Below are positions 31,409-43,474 of a DNA stretch of 64,000 nucleotides, in pieces. The DNA lies in the NCBI GenBank assembly GCA_027186245.1, contig CP114496.1, positions 9,574,001 through 9,638,000 on the forward strand, given 5' to 3'. The notes under the pieces are model-generated. The model did not search any database. It was not told where the DNA came from and was given only the letters and a program-made list of their open reading frames with translations. A program made the position numbers and the translations under genes. Position 1 is the stretch's first letter; each line of letters starts with the position of its first letter. The DNA is from Coriaria nepalensis (Eukaryota; Streptophyta; Magnoliopsida; Cucurbitales; Coriariaceae).

Positions 31409-34093
31409 ATGTAGTCACCGGATATTGCCGGAATCTTGGACAACTCGAGGGAGCTTGATCGGTTACGGAAGTTACTAGAGGATGTTCTCTTCGAGATCAA
31501 CAAGCTGCACAAGAAGCTCCAAACTAGTTAAGTCATGGAGAAATTCTGATTAAATATCATCTTCTTTTTCTCTTTTCTTTCTTACTATGTTCATTTTTAT
31601 AGTTGGTTCGAGTATTTGATCATCTGTTTTGTTCTTTTGGAATAAATGATTATATGAACACTGCGATTGAGCTATTCTAGCTCAGCTTTGTAATGATCTG
31701 ATCAATGTAGTTCGAAATAGGAGCATTAGTTTATTCTATTCACTATTTAGTATGATTTAGTTTCGGTATTGAATCTGTTTTTCGTCGAGTGGGATTGTAC
31801 ATTTGAGGCTGTTTATTACTGCCATTAGTATGACTTTTCAAAATTCTATTTTTTGAAATTTTTCTGGGATTACAATCTACTTCTTATACTGTTCTCAAAA
31901 CTGAGTTTTCGATCTCTCTTGCTTCTAAATGCAGCTCCAGAAGTGGTCGAAAAGCAGGGGGATAGTTCCTTGTCAAAACTAAAGTTGCTATATGCTATGA
32001 GCAAAGGAGCTATCGGAGAATGAAGTAACGTAGGTTCAATATTATATATTCCTTCATAAGCTGATAATCTCGATCTCCTGATTTTGTACTCATATTTTCA
32101 CTTTCACATATATTCCCAAGTTCAATTTCTACTATCATGTATTAAAGGCATTGTCTTTTGTTTATTTACCTTATGTAGTTCTTGATTTTGTATTTTGAAC
32201 TGCAGTGTGTCCACAGCACTATTGAATCAGCTCGATGCTATGATGCCAGCTGGGCCTTCAGGTCAACCACGAAGAAAGATAGATTTGTGTCACAATTGAT
32301 AAGATATGAATACAAGCTTTCACATTTTGCATTTTTGGAAACATTTCAATCTCCTAAATATACTAGATCTCAGCCTTTTTTGTCCTTCTATGTTGGAATT
32401 TGTTCCTATTTGGAGAGGCTGCCCACTCAAAATTTTACTTTTGCAATTATCAAGCTTTTAATGTGTTGAGAGTCTCAATAATAGATAACATAATTCAGCC
32501 CATTTCTAACCATTTGAACTTTTAGGACAATCGGTAAATTAACGCAATGTTAAATCTCTCTGTAAAGAAGGTGGAAAGTTAATTTGTTTAGGACTGCTAG
32601 TCATAATGATGTTCCTTATAATGATAAGAGTGCTTAAATGTTTTACCAAATATGAATGTTGGCTGGCATTACATATTTTGCAGAAGGAAATGAGCAGAAG
32701 AGAAAAAGAATGAAGACAGATTCAGATATATCAAGGATGTCACCTGCCATGCCGATGCGGAGCCAACTTGAAGCTTGTGCAAATCTAAAGGGTGAACAGG
32801 TCTGTATTTTGCTGTCAACATTAAATGTAAATATGATGATCGGATTGAGTATACACCTCTAGTTACTTCATCTGCATGTATGGTTTTTTTAAGGTTTCAG
32901 CTAGAGTTACACCTGATGATGCTGATAAGGGTGAATGGTTTGTCGTCAAAGTGATGCATTTTGATAAGGAAACAAGAAAGTAAGTTTAGAACAAATTTAT
33001 TTAAAAATTTTAAAAATAAAGTAACTCTAGCTATTAAGTCACTTGGATTGTTTATATATTCTTAATTTTGATTTGGTTATATTGGGTACCCCTTTATGCA
33101 GATTTGAAGTACTAGATGAAGAACCAGGTGATGAGGATGAGGGCGGAGGCCAGAGGTAACTCTAGCTATTAAGTAACTCGGATTGTTTATATATTCTTAA
33201 TTTTTCTTCCCTTGTGATATGTGTGTACAACCTATGTTTACTTGCTTACACCTTACCTTTGCTGCATTACTGACTTTGAGAAGTCAATCACCAATAACAG
33301 TAAGAGACTAACCGGTGGGTCCTACTTCTTAGTTTTCCTGTACCAAACATCTTATAACGCTTCTTAATTAAATCCTTGATACTTCTGATAAAGGATCTGG
33401 TTTAGTATAAATCCATGATAATACATTTTGTGGTATTATTGTTTTAGTCTAGAATCTAGGTAATGAATGTTGCTTGTGCAAAAGAGTGCAATTATATAAT
33501 AAGTTTGCTCTTCCAAATTGATCTGTGTATAATGCTTGTGGCTTTCTCTTCAATTTTTTTTTTTCCTTTAATTGCTGCTCTCAGAAAGTACGAGCTACTG
33601 ATGTCAGCCATTATTCCATTCCCAAAGAGAAATGATCCTTCTACTGCCCCTGTCTTCCCTCCCGGAAGACCTGTTTTGGCAGTTTATCCTGGAACAACTG
33701 CTCTTTATAAGGCAACTGTTGTCCATGGCCATTGCAAGGTGACAATTTCATCCATTTACCTTGGTGTTTTTTAGCTCTATTTAGCTACCGAAACTAACCA
33801 TTGTAATGCCGTCCATTTTTCATGTCAAACTTGGATTATTCTACAAACTTCCAGAGAAAGACCGATGAGTAAGTAAAATCCCTTGATTTCAATCTCATAT
33901 ATGTAAATTGGAAACAGTGTGAAGATATTTATTGGAATTCATTTCCATCTCTTATGGTTTACATGATGTTCGTGTTTTGGGCAGATATTTATTGGAATTC
34001 GACGACGATGAGGAAGACGGATCCTTACCTCAGCGGATAGTGCCCTTCCACAAATGCTCCCTACGTATTAATCAGGAATATGATGAACGATAA
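31409..34093 (+). pseudogene. SGF29: SGF29-like SAGA subunit gene, disrupted
   Basis: Nine exon-like blocks follow the plant SGF29 gene: 31409-31526, 31935-32029, 32206-32282, 32684-32799, 32894-32979, 33102-33155, 33585-33738, 33855-33868 (14-nt micro-exon) and 33985-34093. Intact SGF29 is a nuclear SAGA histone-acetyltransferase subunit that reads H3K4me3 through a tandem Tudor domain. That domain is recognisable here in WFVVKVMHFD, VLAVYPGTTALYKATV and YLLEFDDDEEDG. Three lesions: the codon after the ATG is TAG (31412) where relatives have Ser (MSSPDI); one extra base near 32005 shifts frame in the KELSENEV segment, giving TGA at 32021; and the donor after exon 3 is AT (32283) instead of GT. 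The C-terminal half is open and well kept, so inactivation looks recent. A downstream-start short product cannot be excluded. Confidence 0.8.
33021..33205. repeat. 50-bp direct repeat flanking an SGF29 exon
   Basis: GTAACTCTAGCTATTAAGT and the following 30 bases occur at 33021-33070 and again at 33156-33205 with about three differences, 135 bases apart. The second copy begins exactly at the donor of the exon ending 33155. Confidence 0.7.
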
Positions 34094-34194
34094 TGAAATC
34101 ACTTATCTTCCCGTACTTTAAATGCCAACTCTTACATGTCATCTGATACAAATAAAGATACTTAATATGAATTTCCGATTCAAGTCTTATTCTC

Positions 34195-35725
34195 CTAAAC
34201 CCGGCTACATGCTTGAGTGATCGGAATTGGTGGGTCAGATAGTGCACCATTGAGGATGTGATTAGCAACCCAATGATTAGCCGCCTCAGAGTAGTGTACA
34301 CCATCCCAGCTTACAGATTGTGAAGGGCTAGCACAGGGTCCACCGTACACTGTCTTCCCATTTACACTTCCTTTGGTCCCACACCATACATGATCGTAGT
34401 TTACGTGATATCCACAACATACTTTAAGAGGAGTAGGAAAACCTGTAAAAAGGAAGATTAAGATAAAAGTAAGTTTTGTAATAACCATTAGTAATGTTAG
34501 ACTGGAACTAAAGTATTCGGCTTCTAGCATTTTACCTTCATTCTTGCCATTGCTGATTAGTCCATACTTAGCAGCGTAGGCATCAACATATGTGATTGCA
34601 GCTTGAGGCAGCTCTGTTCTTAACTTGATCACTCTTTCCTTAAGCTGCCTATTGAACTCTATAGACATGTCGTTTTGCACCTTGATACAACCATGTTGAT
34701 CTAAAAACCCAGGTGGAGGACTCAAGTTGTAGAATTGATTAACCGGCAAGCAACCAAACGGGCCCGTATTGTGTACCCAGAATGCTCTCCCTCCTTGCTT
34801 ATATAACCGCTGAAAAAGTAATCAATTTTTTCCCTCTATGTTAGAAATCGGATGATCAAGCAATAAACATTTCATATCTATATTATAGTATGTTGTTAGG
34901 AAATGATTAAATGTGGTATCTGTACTTGAACAGCTAAGGCTAGTTGATTGACAAGATCAGGCAATGCTGCTTTGAGTTGATCAGTACTTAATTTCCTGAA
35001 CCCAACTGAGATATCATTTTGGCCAATATCAAATGTATAAAGAGCCTTAGAGAAATCTTCTGGTAGAGGAAGATGAGCCTTCTCATATGGGTTCTTTGCT
35101 GAGGAATTTCATCAAACAGAGTAAGAATTTTCATCATGAAATGAAAACCTATATGGGTGAAAGAGGAAAGTGGAAAGAATGGATTTCTAGCTGACCTTCC
35201 TTGTAAAGATCGATGGAACGAGCCTTAAATTGTTCGAATTGGGTAATTTGAATATCAAGTGAAAATGGGCTAATCCCATATTGAAAGATGGTTTCATTTT
35301 GCCTCCTAATTGTTGACCCTCCTGTTGCAAAGTTGGCTCCATGTCGAAAATTAGCTCCAAGAGAGTTCAAATATGCACTTAGATATGGCAACTTTAGCTT
35401 CTCAGCTGCATTCAACTTGATCTAATCAGCCCCACTAGAGTTAAAATAAAACCTCTACTTATGAAAAATAACAAGCTTTACCGATGAAATCTATGATGAG
35501 GCGGCCATCACTGTCTCTTCCAGCAGGTTTGTGGAAGAATGGCTGACCATAAGGTGCTCTAATGGGCTCAAATGCAGCTGAGATTCCACCTGTGTCTGAA
35601 TTTGAGTCTCCAAAATTGTAAATTGCCGGAAAATAACAAGTGGGTGAGGCTGCTTTTGCACCATCACAAAGAAAACATAATCCAAAAAGCAATAGTATCA
35701 TTAGTCTCTTTCTCCTACACTCCAT
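34195..35725 (-). CDS. GDSL esterase/lipase, tandem copy 1
   Basis: Exons 35725-35482, 35405-35196, 35098-34926, 34809-34536 and 34442-34195 join in frame to 382 codons. A signal peptide (about 1-25, LMILLLFGLCFLC) sends it to the secretory pathway. Block I is [10 protein letters not shown] with catalytic Ser at about 41, block II-III are GANFATGGS and FDIGQNDIS, and block V is WDGVHYSEAAN with the Asp-x-x-His pair. This matches plant SGNH/GDSL hydrolases that act on ester bonds outside the cell; the substrate is unknown. The closest Arabidopsis type recalled is At5g14450. It lies head-to-tail with a second copy of identical exon structure. No lesion seen. Confidence 0.93.
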
Positions 35726-36454
35726 TGTCGGTCACTCTAGCTAGTTTACTCTCATTTTAGTTGCACCTTATATAAGAGAGAGAGAGATAGATTCATGAAT
35801 GAATCATGTGCCGCTGTCAAGTTTTGATCAGTGACTTAATCATTCTTTTGGGCCATGATCATAAATATGAGTTTGTCTGTTTTCTTGCCAATCTTAACAA
35901 GCTTTGTTTTCTTCCTCTTTTTTCTTGAAAATGCAAACGTGACGATGCACATGAACCAATACATAGTGTAAATCGCTATCAACTTAACTATATATATATA
36001 AAAAAAACAATCTTATCCTCCTCTTTGATTTTCTGGTTTGTTAGAAACTAGCGAACAAAAGATTTTGGCGTGATCGTGCAATCAATGGAGGTGGACATTA
36101 CATGTGATGATCGTACAATCCATAATGTTTTGACGGTGCGAAAATGGTCCAGTTTGGCGGGCTGGGACAAACCCTTTCATCGGGTGAAAGCCCAACTTAC
36201 TGCCCAGACATGAAAACATGCATAATGCATATATGTAGCCGTTCTGAATGAGAAATTCTTGTACGAATATAACTCTATCAACTATTTTCATAATTTGATA
36301 AATAAAATCATATCATTTCATATTCCAAACAGCTAGAAATTTCAAAAATGGAAATGGGTTGAAGTTACATATATCAAGCTTACAATGAAACCACTAAAAA
36401 TGACCAAACCTTATGTTTTCGTAACAATAGAAATCATCTAACATAGGAAAAGTA

Positions 36455-38147
36455 TCAAAAAGATTGAGAAGTAGGACAAGAATGTGTGATTGGAATTGAT
36501 GGGTCAGAAAATGAACCATTGAGAATTTGATTAGCAATCCAATGATTAGCAGCCTCAGTGTAATGCACACCATCCCAACTAATAACCCTTGAAGGATCTT
36601 CACATGAACCTGCATATATTTGTGTACCATTTATTGTCCCCTTATTCCCACACCATACATGCTCATTTTCCTCATGATACCCACAGCATATTTCTCCCTT
36701 GTCCAAAAAACCTGCCCAAAAAAGGCAACAAAATAAACCATGGGAAAAATTCAGCAATATATATATATATTTTTTTTTGATGAATCTGGTTTAGGTGAGA
36801 ACTCTAATCAGATAGTTAAAATATGACAAGTGCAAAAAGTGGAAAGAAATCATTCAACTTTTTCAACATCCTTTCCGCTTTTCAAGTTTTTAGTGGTATG
36901 GTAAAAAATTTCTCAAAATTCAAGTGGGGTTTTTTTCTAAAGTACCTTGATTTTTGGCATTGCCTATCAGTTCATACTTTAATGCAAAAACATCGACGTA
37001 AGTTAGATGAGCATTAGGAAGCAATTCCCTTAGCTTGACGACTTTGTCTTTGAGCTGCCTGTTAAACTCCAAAGCCATGTCGTTTTGCTCTTTAACACAT
37101 CCATGACTGTCAAAATACCCATCGTCAATTGGATTGTGCAAGTAGTGAAGTGTCACTGCTAAACACCCAATTGGCCCTGTGTTATGTACCCAAAATGACC
37201 TTGCTCCTTGATCATAAAGATTCTGCCAAAACAAAAGGAAAAGAACATCCCATTAAGGAAAGACTATATGATCACATCTCATTGGTATAATCAAGAAAAT
37301 ATTTTACCTGTATTGCTGCAGCTAACTGATTAATAATGTCAGGAATTACAAGTCGAAATTGCTCATTGCTCATTTTCCGAAACCCGGCTGCCAAGTCATT
37401 TTGTCCTATATCGAACGTGTAAAGAGCCCTCGGAAAATCCTCCGGTTTCGGAAGTCTTTTTCTAACTGATTTCTTCTTACCTGATCGAAAAATTGAAAGT
37501 TAGTTCTTCCTCCTTTTTGTGCTGTACAAGATATACAAAGAATTAAAGCCCGTGTTACCTTGCTCGTAAAGATAAGCGGTCCGAGCCTTAAACTGATTGA
37601 ATTGAGCAAACTGGATATCAAGCGAGAAAGGGCTTACTCCATTCTCAGACATGGACTCGTTCTGTCGCCTAATGGTCGATCCACCCGTTGCAAAGTTCAC
37701 ACCATGCCGAAAACTTGGGGCTAGTGAGTCAAGGTATGGACTCAAGTATGGAAGTTTTAGATGCTTAGCTACACAAAAGCAAAAAAACATGAAAGAAAAA
37801 AAAAATGAAGTAACTATCTAGTAGTGTACTTAGTGATGAAATGGAATTATAAAATGAGGTAGTTAGTTGGTTAGTCAGTTACCAATGAAGTCGATTATGA
37901 GGCGGCCATCGGACCCTCTACCAGCTGCACGATGAAAGAAAGTCTCACCGTAAGGTAACATCATTGGATAAAATGCAGCCGAGATTCCACCCGTGTCAGA
38001 ATTCGAATCGCCAAAGTTGTAGATCGCCGGAAAATTGCAGTCCCAGCCAGAATTTGTCGTCGGATTGCCGGATCCGGCGAGACATAGCCAGGAAAGTAAT
38101 GTCCAAGAAGAAAGCAGTAGTACTACTATTCTCGCAATCTCTTCCAT
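36455..38147 (-). CDS. GDSL esterase/lipase, tandem copy 2
   Basis: Exons 38147-37883, 37768-37559, 37480-37308, 37222-36946 and 36711-36455 join in frame to 393 codons. A hydrophobic signal peptide (about 1-26) precedes [10 protein letters not shown] (Ser about 48), then [18 protein letters not shown] and [11 protein letters not shown], so all catalytic blocks are present. Exons 2 and 3 are 210 and 173 bases long, exactly as in copy 1, with the same phases. It differs from copy 1 in the propeptide region, in a more basic loop at the third exon start ([13 protein letters not shown]) and in a longer C-terminal tail. A tandem duplication followed by divergence is the simplest explanation. Substrate unknown. 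Confidence 0.93.
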
Positions 38148-38472
38148 GTAAAATATATATACAAGTTTTTGCTGTACTAATGATCTCCATATATTACATT
38201 ACTAGAGACATATATATAGTTGCATATAGAGGCATACAAAATCACCAGCTTACAAAATCGTGATTTTTAATTTCTTTATTTTAGGTATTAATTAGGATTA
38301 GGGAATACAAGTTAATTTAATTTATCCATTATTAAATTTCCAAGTTTTTTCATTTATTTTTTTAGTTATAGATAATTTCTTAATCTGTCACTTTTCCATA
38401 AAACCTGTAAATTTGTACTTATTTACAGTGAAACATAATCAAAATCGCCAGTCTAATAATAATAATAATATA

Positions 38473-38504
<32 letters not shown>

Positions 38505-38862
38505 CTCTTCCAGTTTATCTCAAAAAGAAACACAGACAGAGCCTTTCTAGAACAGTTATTGCCATGTTTTGTTCTTTTCTTCTGTGAAATACTTGAAAAT
38601 TTCACAATCGATGTCAAAAGAACAAGATGATCAAGGATCCCGTCCAGCATCCGATCTAAAAAAATCGAAATCAAACACGAACCCGAGTTATCTCCAATAT
38701 TGTCTCCTGATTCGAATATATGAATATTCCAATCTTCTATTCATATGGGCCCTTCATTCACAGAAATGATCATGAATCTTTTTGACTGCATGAAGGAGCA
38801 GCAATTAAGGAGTGAATTTTTTCTACCTAATTAATTAGACAGCAAAAAAAAGTATTAGCAAT

Positions 38863-38908
<46 letters not shown>

Positions 38909-39731
38909 AGAATAAGTTCATGACATAAAACAAGAATCCTGTGTTATAGTGTGAGCTAGCTAGGCACTGACAATGAACAAACAAAGACAGAGTCACATGA
39001 TGTCTTATACTCTTATCTAGCTAGCAATGTTTGTCATGTTAAGTTTAAAGATCATGTTAAGATTTGGTTAGGCTAAATTAAATAATTTATATATATACAA
39101 TTAAAATTTGATATTATTTTTTAATAAATTTTTATTGATATTATCTTAATTGTCTAAAGGTAGAGCCTGGTCCTAGTAGGAATCATTGACTCTTAAAATG
39201 ATGAAAGAAAATATTACAAAAATGCATATCGGAATTTCCGGAAAGAAAATGACTTTTCTTGTGCTTAAGGTGGGAGACCAAATTATGAACTTAATTTCAT
39301 ATTGATATCAGCAAAAATATTAGCTAAAACATAAGTTTTTTGACTTTTGGGCCCTACCCTGTTCATGCTTATAAACTTTTGTTTTGTTTTGGTCAAGTAG
39401 GAAGAACACGCTATATGGCCATGCTACGGCGTAAAGTTAGTCGAGCTTGCTACGGCGTAATCATGCATGGCTTCTATTTCTTAAAACTGAAACTTGATTC
39501 TAACTTAATGTCCAGTCTGATAGCTTCAGGAGGGACAAGAAGAGATGGAAACTTGGTAAATGAAATATTTAGACATTAAATTACTTCAAGCAACTAAGTC
39601 TTCTACTATGCTACACTGAGGAGAGGCAGAGAGAAGTAACGGAGGACAAGCTGGAGTGCAGGATCGGGCAGGATGCTGGCGATGGACCGGGCAAGAGTGA
39701 GGGAAGAGAGGGGAGGGGAGGAAATAAAATT

Positions 39732-40080
39732 GATAAATTAATGAGTTAAATAGTTTTTTATTTTAAAATATTTTGTAAAGTAAAACATAATTCTTAATTT
39801 ATAAACTAATAAGATAATTCTAAGCGATGTGAAACGAATTTCAATACTTCCCTTATTTGTGGGCTAGTCATTTCAAAAATTAAACAAGTGCATAATGGGT
39901 GATGATCACTTATCAATAGAGTGTGGATACATCTAATTGAGAGTTTAGTTTTGATACCATGATAAATTAACGAGTATAAATAATTTATTTTTTTAAAAAC
40001 CCTTATAAAGAAAGATAGAACTCTTGACTTATAAGCTAATAAGAAATTTTCTTCCTAAGTAATATAAGACGAATGCAGCT
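39732..40080. repeat. Two diverged copies of a ~120-bp repeat, 229 bp apart
   Basis: GATAAATTAATGAG at 39732 and GATAAATTAACGAG at 39961 each start a segment with matching later parts (TTTATAAACTAATAAGA versus CTTATAAGCTAATAAGA). The copies end about 109-120 bases in. Probably a fragment of an old dispersed repeat; family not recognised. Confidence 0.5.
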
Positions 40081-40416
40081 CTTCAGATTTGGGTTCAAAT
40101 CGTGAAGTTCACGATTCATTTTCTCTCTCTTTTTTTTTTATAATTATATTAAAGGCAAAAAAATATATGTCCGTTATCTAACATATCGAATGTCTACATA
40201 ATTTAATCAGTTCGAATACCCAACTCAATCTAATTTTCTCATATATAATTCGACGACGTTTCAAACCGGATCTAATTCAAACATTTTGAACCAGCCTAAC
40301 TCCTAACTCCTAACTCCTAACTCAGTACTGCCAGCCGGTTCACTGCACATGATGAAGATTAAACTAAATCATACTTGCCTTCTCTGTCGAGCTTATAATC
40401 TCTAATGTTAAACTTG

Positions 40417-40534
40417 GGCCGAACATTCGGACTATTTAGAATCGGTCGAGTAACATTGAACATTGGGCCTAAAATTAAAATGGCCGATCTAGTGTACATA
40501 AATATGGGCCTAAAGGACATGACTTGGGCCAGTA
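40417..40534. promoter_or_regulatory. Site II-like TGGGCC cluster upstream of SURF2
   Basis: TGGGCC occurs at about 40415, 40465, 40505 and 40525, all within 200 bases of the SURF2 ATG. TGGGCY clusters typify plant housekeeping promoters; function is inferred. Confidence 0.5.
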
Positions 40535-40608
40535 TGAAACGACGTCGGCTAGTTCTGCACGCTAATAAGTTTCAGAGGACGCCTCTATAGCCTTCCTTCT
40601 ATGTGACT

Positions 40609-41945
40609 ATGGCCGTCGAAGAAGCACCAGCGATGGCGGCTGTGATAACTGAAGAAACACCGAAGAAGGAAGGCTCGAACCTGTTAGGTTCACCAAACTT
40701 TACAGAGCTCGAAAATGGCCGCCTCAAATGCATCGAGACCGGTCACGAAGTTCTGGAGAAGGACAAGGACGCCTACTCCAAGAGCAAACGGTGCCGTTTA
40801 GGTCTCATCGACTTCGCCTTATCCCGTAATAAATCCCCGCTCAATATGTTCAAGTCAGATCCTCTTTCCCGGTACTTCCAAAACTTTCCTTGTTCTTTCT
40901 TTTTTTTCTTCTCCTTTCTGTTAGTTGAGCTATAGAAGTGTTAATCCATTCTTTATGTTTGGTTGATAAGAGATTGAGGAATTTGTATCAGAGGAGATAT
41001 GGAATTGCAATAGATTTCCGAATAGTGTTGAAATTGATACTCGAGATTTTGAATAATCTGTTAAAAAATGGTATTTTGTGTTGATTTTGGTACTTTCTTT
41101 CTCAGATCGAAATTGATATGCAAGTTAACAGGGGATACAATTAACAAGACAGAGGAGCATCTATGGAAGCACATCAATGGGAAACGATTCCTTAACAAAT
41201 TAGGTTTGTGCTCTTCTTCATTCTAATTGCTTCTTATGTTTCAACTGATCATGTCAAAAGTGCTCGATATGAGGCTCGAGCAAGCTTCTTAGTTGCAGTT
41301 AACTGCATGAAACTGATTTCAAATTTTTCGGAATATATGGATAGAACAAAAGGAGTTGGAGAAAGTAACATCAAAAGAACCGGAAGTAGAACAAAAGCTG
41401 AAGAAGGGGTTTAAGCCTAAAGAGAATGTGGAAAAGACAAAGAAGAAGAATAAGGAAAAGATAGTCGAGGAAATTGTATCTGAAGTAGGGGATCCTTCAA
41501 ATGAGGAGAGTGATTTGGAAAAAGATGACTTTTGGATGCCTCCAGTTGGAGAAAGATGGGATTTTGATGATAGAGGAGATAGATGGGGCTCTGGATTGGA
41601 ATCGGAAAATGAAGTTGATGAGGTTAATGCAATGGGTATGTCTTCTTTATTACATTCCAAGCTGATATTGTCTGCTTTATATTAGGAGGTATTTGTTTTC
41701 TTGAATTTTGAGGAATGATTTTTGTTTCTAGATGGTTCGGTTGAAGATGGTGACATGGGATCGGAGGAGCTGTCTACGCGGTATCTAATCTTGTTATGTT
41801 GCTCCCTTTCTTCCTGTCATCTCTTCTCTGTTGATGTAATATTGATTAAGGTACTGCCTTTTTCAGGACGAAGAGGATCTCCATTGAGATTGGACTGAGC
41901 AGATTTGCTTCGAGGAAGAAGAAGAGCAAGAAGAATTCTAAGTAG
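40609..41945 (+). CDS. Surfeit locus protein 2 family (SURF2)
   Basis: Exons 40609-40871, 41106-41203, 41345-41635, 41732-41780 and 41867-41945 join in frame to 259 codons. I start at the ATG at 40609 (MAVEEAPAMAAV). The N-terminal half has the SURF2 core: NGRLKCIETGHEV, KCKLT-like CKLTGDTINKTEEHLWKH and NGKRFLNKL. A charged middle (KGFKPKENVEKTKKK) leads to a conserved motif DFWMPPVGERWDFDD, and the end is a basic tail (SRKKKSKKNSK). SURF2 proteins are small and poorly understood; animal SURF2 is linked to ribosome-assembly 5S RNP, which I do not assume for the plant gene. Promoter TGGGCC elements fit constitutive expression. No lesion seen. Confidence 0.88.
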
Positions 41946-42740
41946 ACGATATGAAAGAATATATTAGTAGCGATTTTGATCAAATGTATGATGTACGTAT
42001 AAGATTATTTTGTTTATAGTCTTTCTCGACAAGCTATTATATTTATGATTTTGACCAAATTTGTTAGTATTTATATGTCAAAGATGTTATTTGTTAGTAT
42101 TTATAGTATTATATTTATGATTTTGACCAAATTTGTTAGTATTTATATGTCAAAGATGTTATTTGTTAGTATTTATAGTATTATATTTATATGACTTTGC
42201 CATCATTGCCAACCGAACAAATACTACAATGAATTTTGTTGTTCCAAATTACAATGGTACATTCCAATTGACTTCATAAAAAGGGAAAAAGGAATTTAGT
42301 GAAAAGGGAGCTCAAATAGATGTCTTCTTCAAAATAGCTGTTCCCTACTCCTTGTATCTCTCAAATGTTACACAATCTAGATAAGGGAATCTTCTCTTTG
42401 TAATTCACTAGTATTTCTTGGTGGTGATGCCCATCAGGACAGAATCCGGCTGCATTCGAAACCAAAAAAGTTGTCCCAAATAATCCTCCAGCTCTTTAGC
42501 CTCCAATTTTGTGTTGTCTATATTCTAAGGCTGAAGGCTCTCACAAATGTGTTTGACATGCCTGAAAAAAGTAGGACAGGTAGGATGAAGCTTGTATACA
42601 AACTTTGTTTGAGAACAATTCCATCTCATATTGTAGCGATTTCAGATTTTCAGGTATCATTCCTAACTATTTTAAAATGAAAGTAGGCTGAAAGTAATAA
42701 GAATTGAAGGCAGAGTTACCTGACTAAGAATTATGACGGA
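41946..42740. other. SURF2 3' flank with a 72-bp tandem repeat
   Basis: Apart from the repeat at 42036-42190 no gene was seen. Confidence 0.45.
42036..42190. repeat. 72-bp tandem duplication
   Basis: ATTATATTTATGATTTTGAC and the following 52 bases occur at 42036 and again at 42108 with no difference I can see; a third start (TTATATTTAT) follows at 42181. It lies in the SURF2 3' flank. Confidence 0.85.
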
Positions 42741-43474
42741 TTCACATTGTTGTATCCTGAACCCACAGCTTTTTCCTTGCAATGAGAACTCTTTCTTCGC
42801 CACTGGACAGAACATCAATTCTTGGTTCCACTTCTGATGATCAGCCATCCCACCTTAAGGCAGGTAAAAACTTTGAAATATAATTTATAATAGTGGGTTT
42901 ATCTCGTATGATGACAAATCCTTCTGGTCTAAGCATCCGATCCATTTCAATCAGTAGATCCTCTAAACCACATCCACGTTCTTCAATCTCAGAGAATACT
43001 GCCCAGGCATGAAGAAGATTGTACGTACGAGGGTACATGGAAAATGCTTCACCTACGAAACATACCCCCAAGAACAAAAGAAATAAACAAGTAGAAGAAT
43101 TTTAGCACTTTGGTGTTGGGAACTGTGTTCTGTATACTAGCTTAAATTGTGAGGTATGCTGGATTTTGCACATTGATCAATATCAAATACAAAATAAGTT
43201 TTGTATGAGTAGCAATAGACAGAAAGAAATAGAATGGTGGATGAGTAGCAAATATCTACTAAAATGCATACCAATCATGGACAGTTCCAAGTAAGCCTCG
43301 ATCGTAAATAATTTTTAATTTGGCAGATGCATGGACAGAAGGAACATTCATGACCCAAGCGTCTTTGGTGTTTAGTGCAGCAGCAAACCCACCAAGGTTA
43401 GAGTTCATATCCGCGACGTTTGTGATGGAGTTCTTCTCTATGACAGCTCTCATCTGCTTCCAATAAAGGCACAT
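42741..43474 (-). pseudogene. Remnant of a Golgi PMT-type methyltransferase gene
   Basis: Only the last two coding exons of a plant DUF248/PMT methyltransferase (QUA2/PMT8 group) are recognisable: 43474-43272 (LYWKQM, FAAALNTKDAWVMNV, IIYDRGLLGTVHDW) and 43052-42741 (FSMYPRTYNLLHAW, DLLIEMDRMLRPEGFVIIRD, then RKKLWVQ). TGA at 42841-42843 replaces the expected Trp after RWDG. The junction between exons gives W followed by TGA, as if about two bases were lost. The N-terminal four-fifths of the roughly 600-residue protein is absent, and the RABB1 gene follows directly. Intact relatives methylate pectic polysaccharides in the Golgi. Confidence 0.82.

Larger units (their letters stand above)
38148..40608. 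other. AT-rich intergenic interval with simple repeats
   Basis: Contains (TAA)n(TA)n next to poly-T (about 38455-38505), (TA)n(GA)n at about 38866-38909, a diverged direct repeat at 39732-40080 and short TAACTCC iterations at about 40299-40323. No gene seen. Confidence 0.5.
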
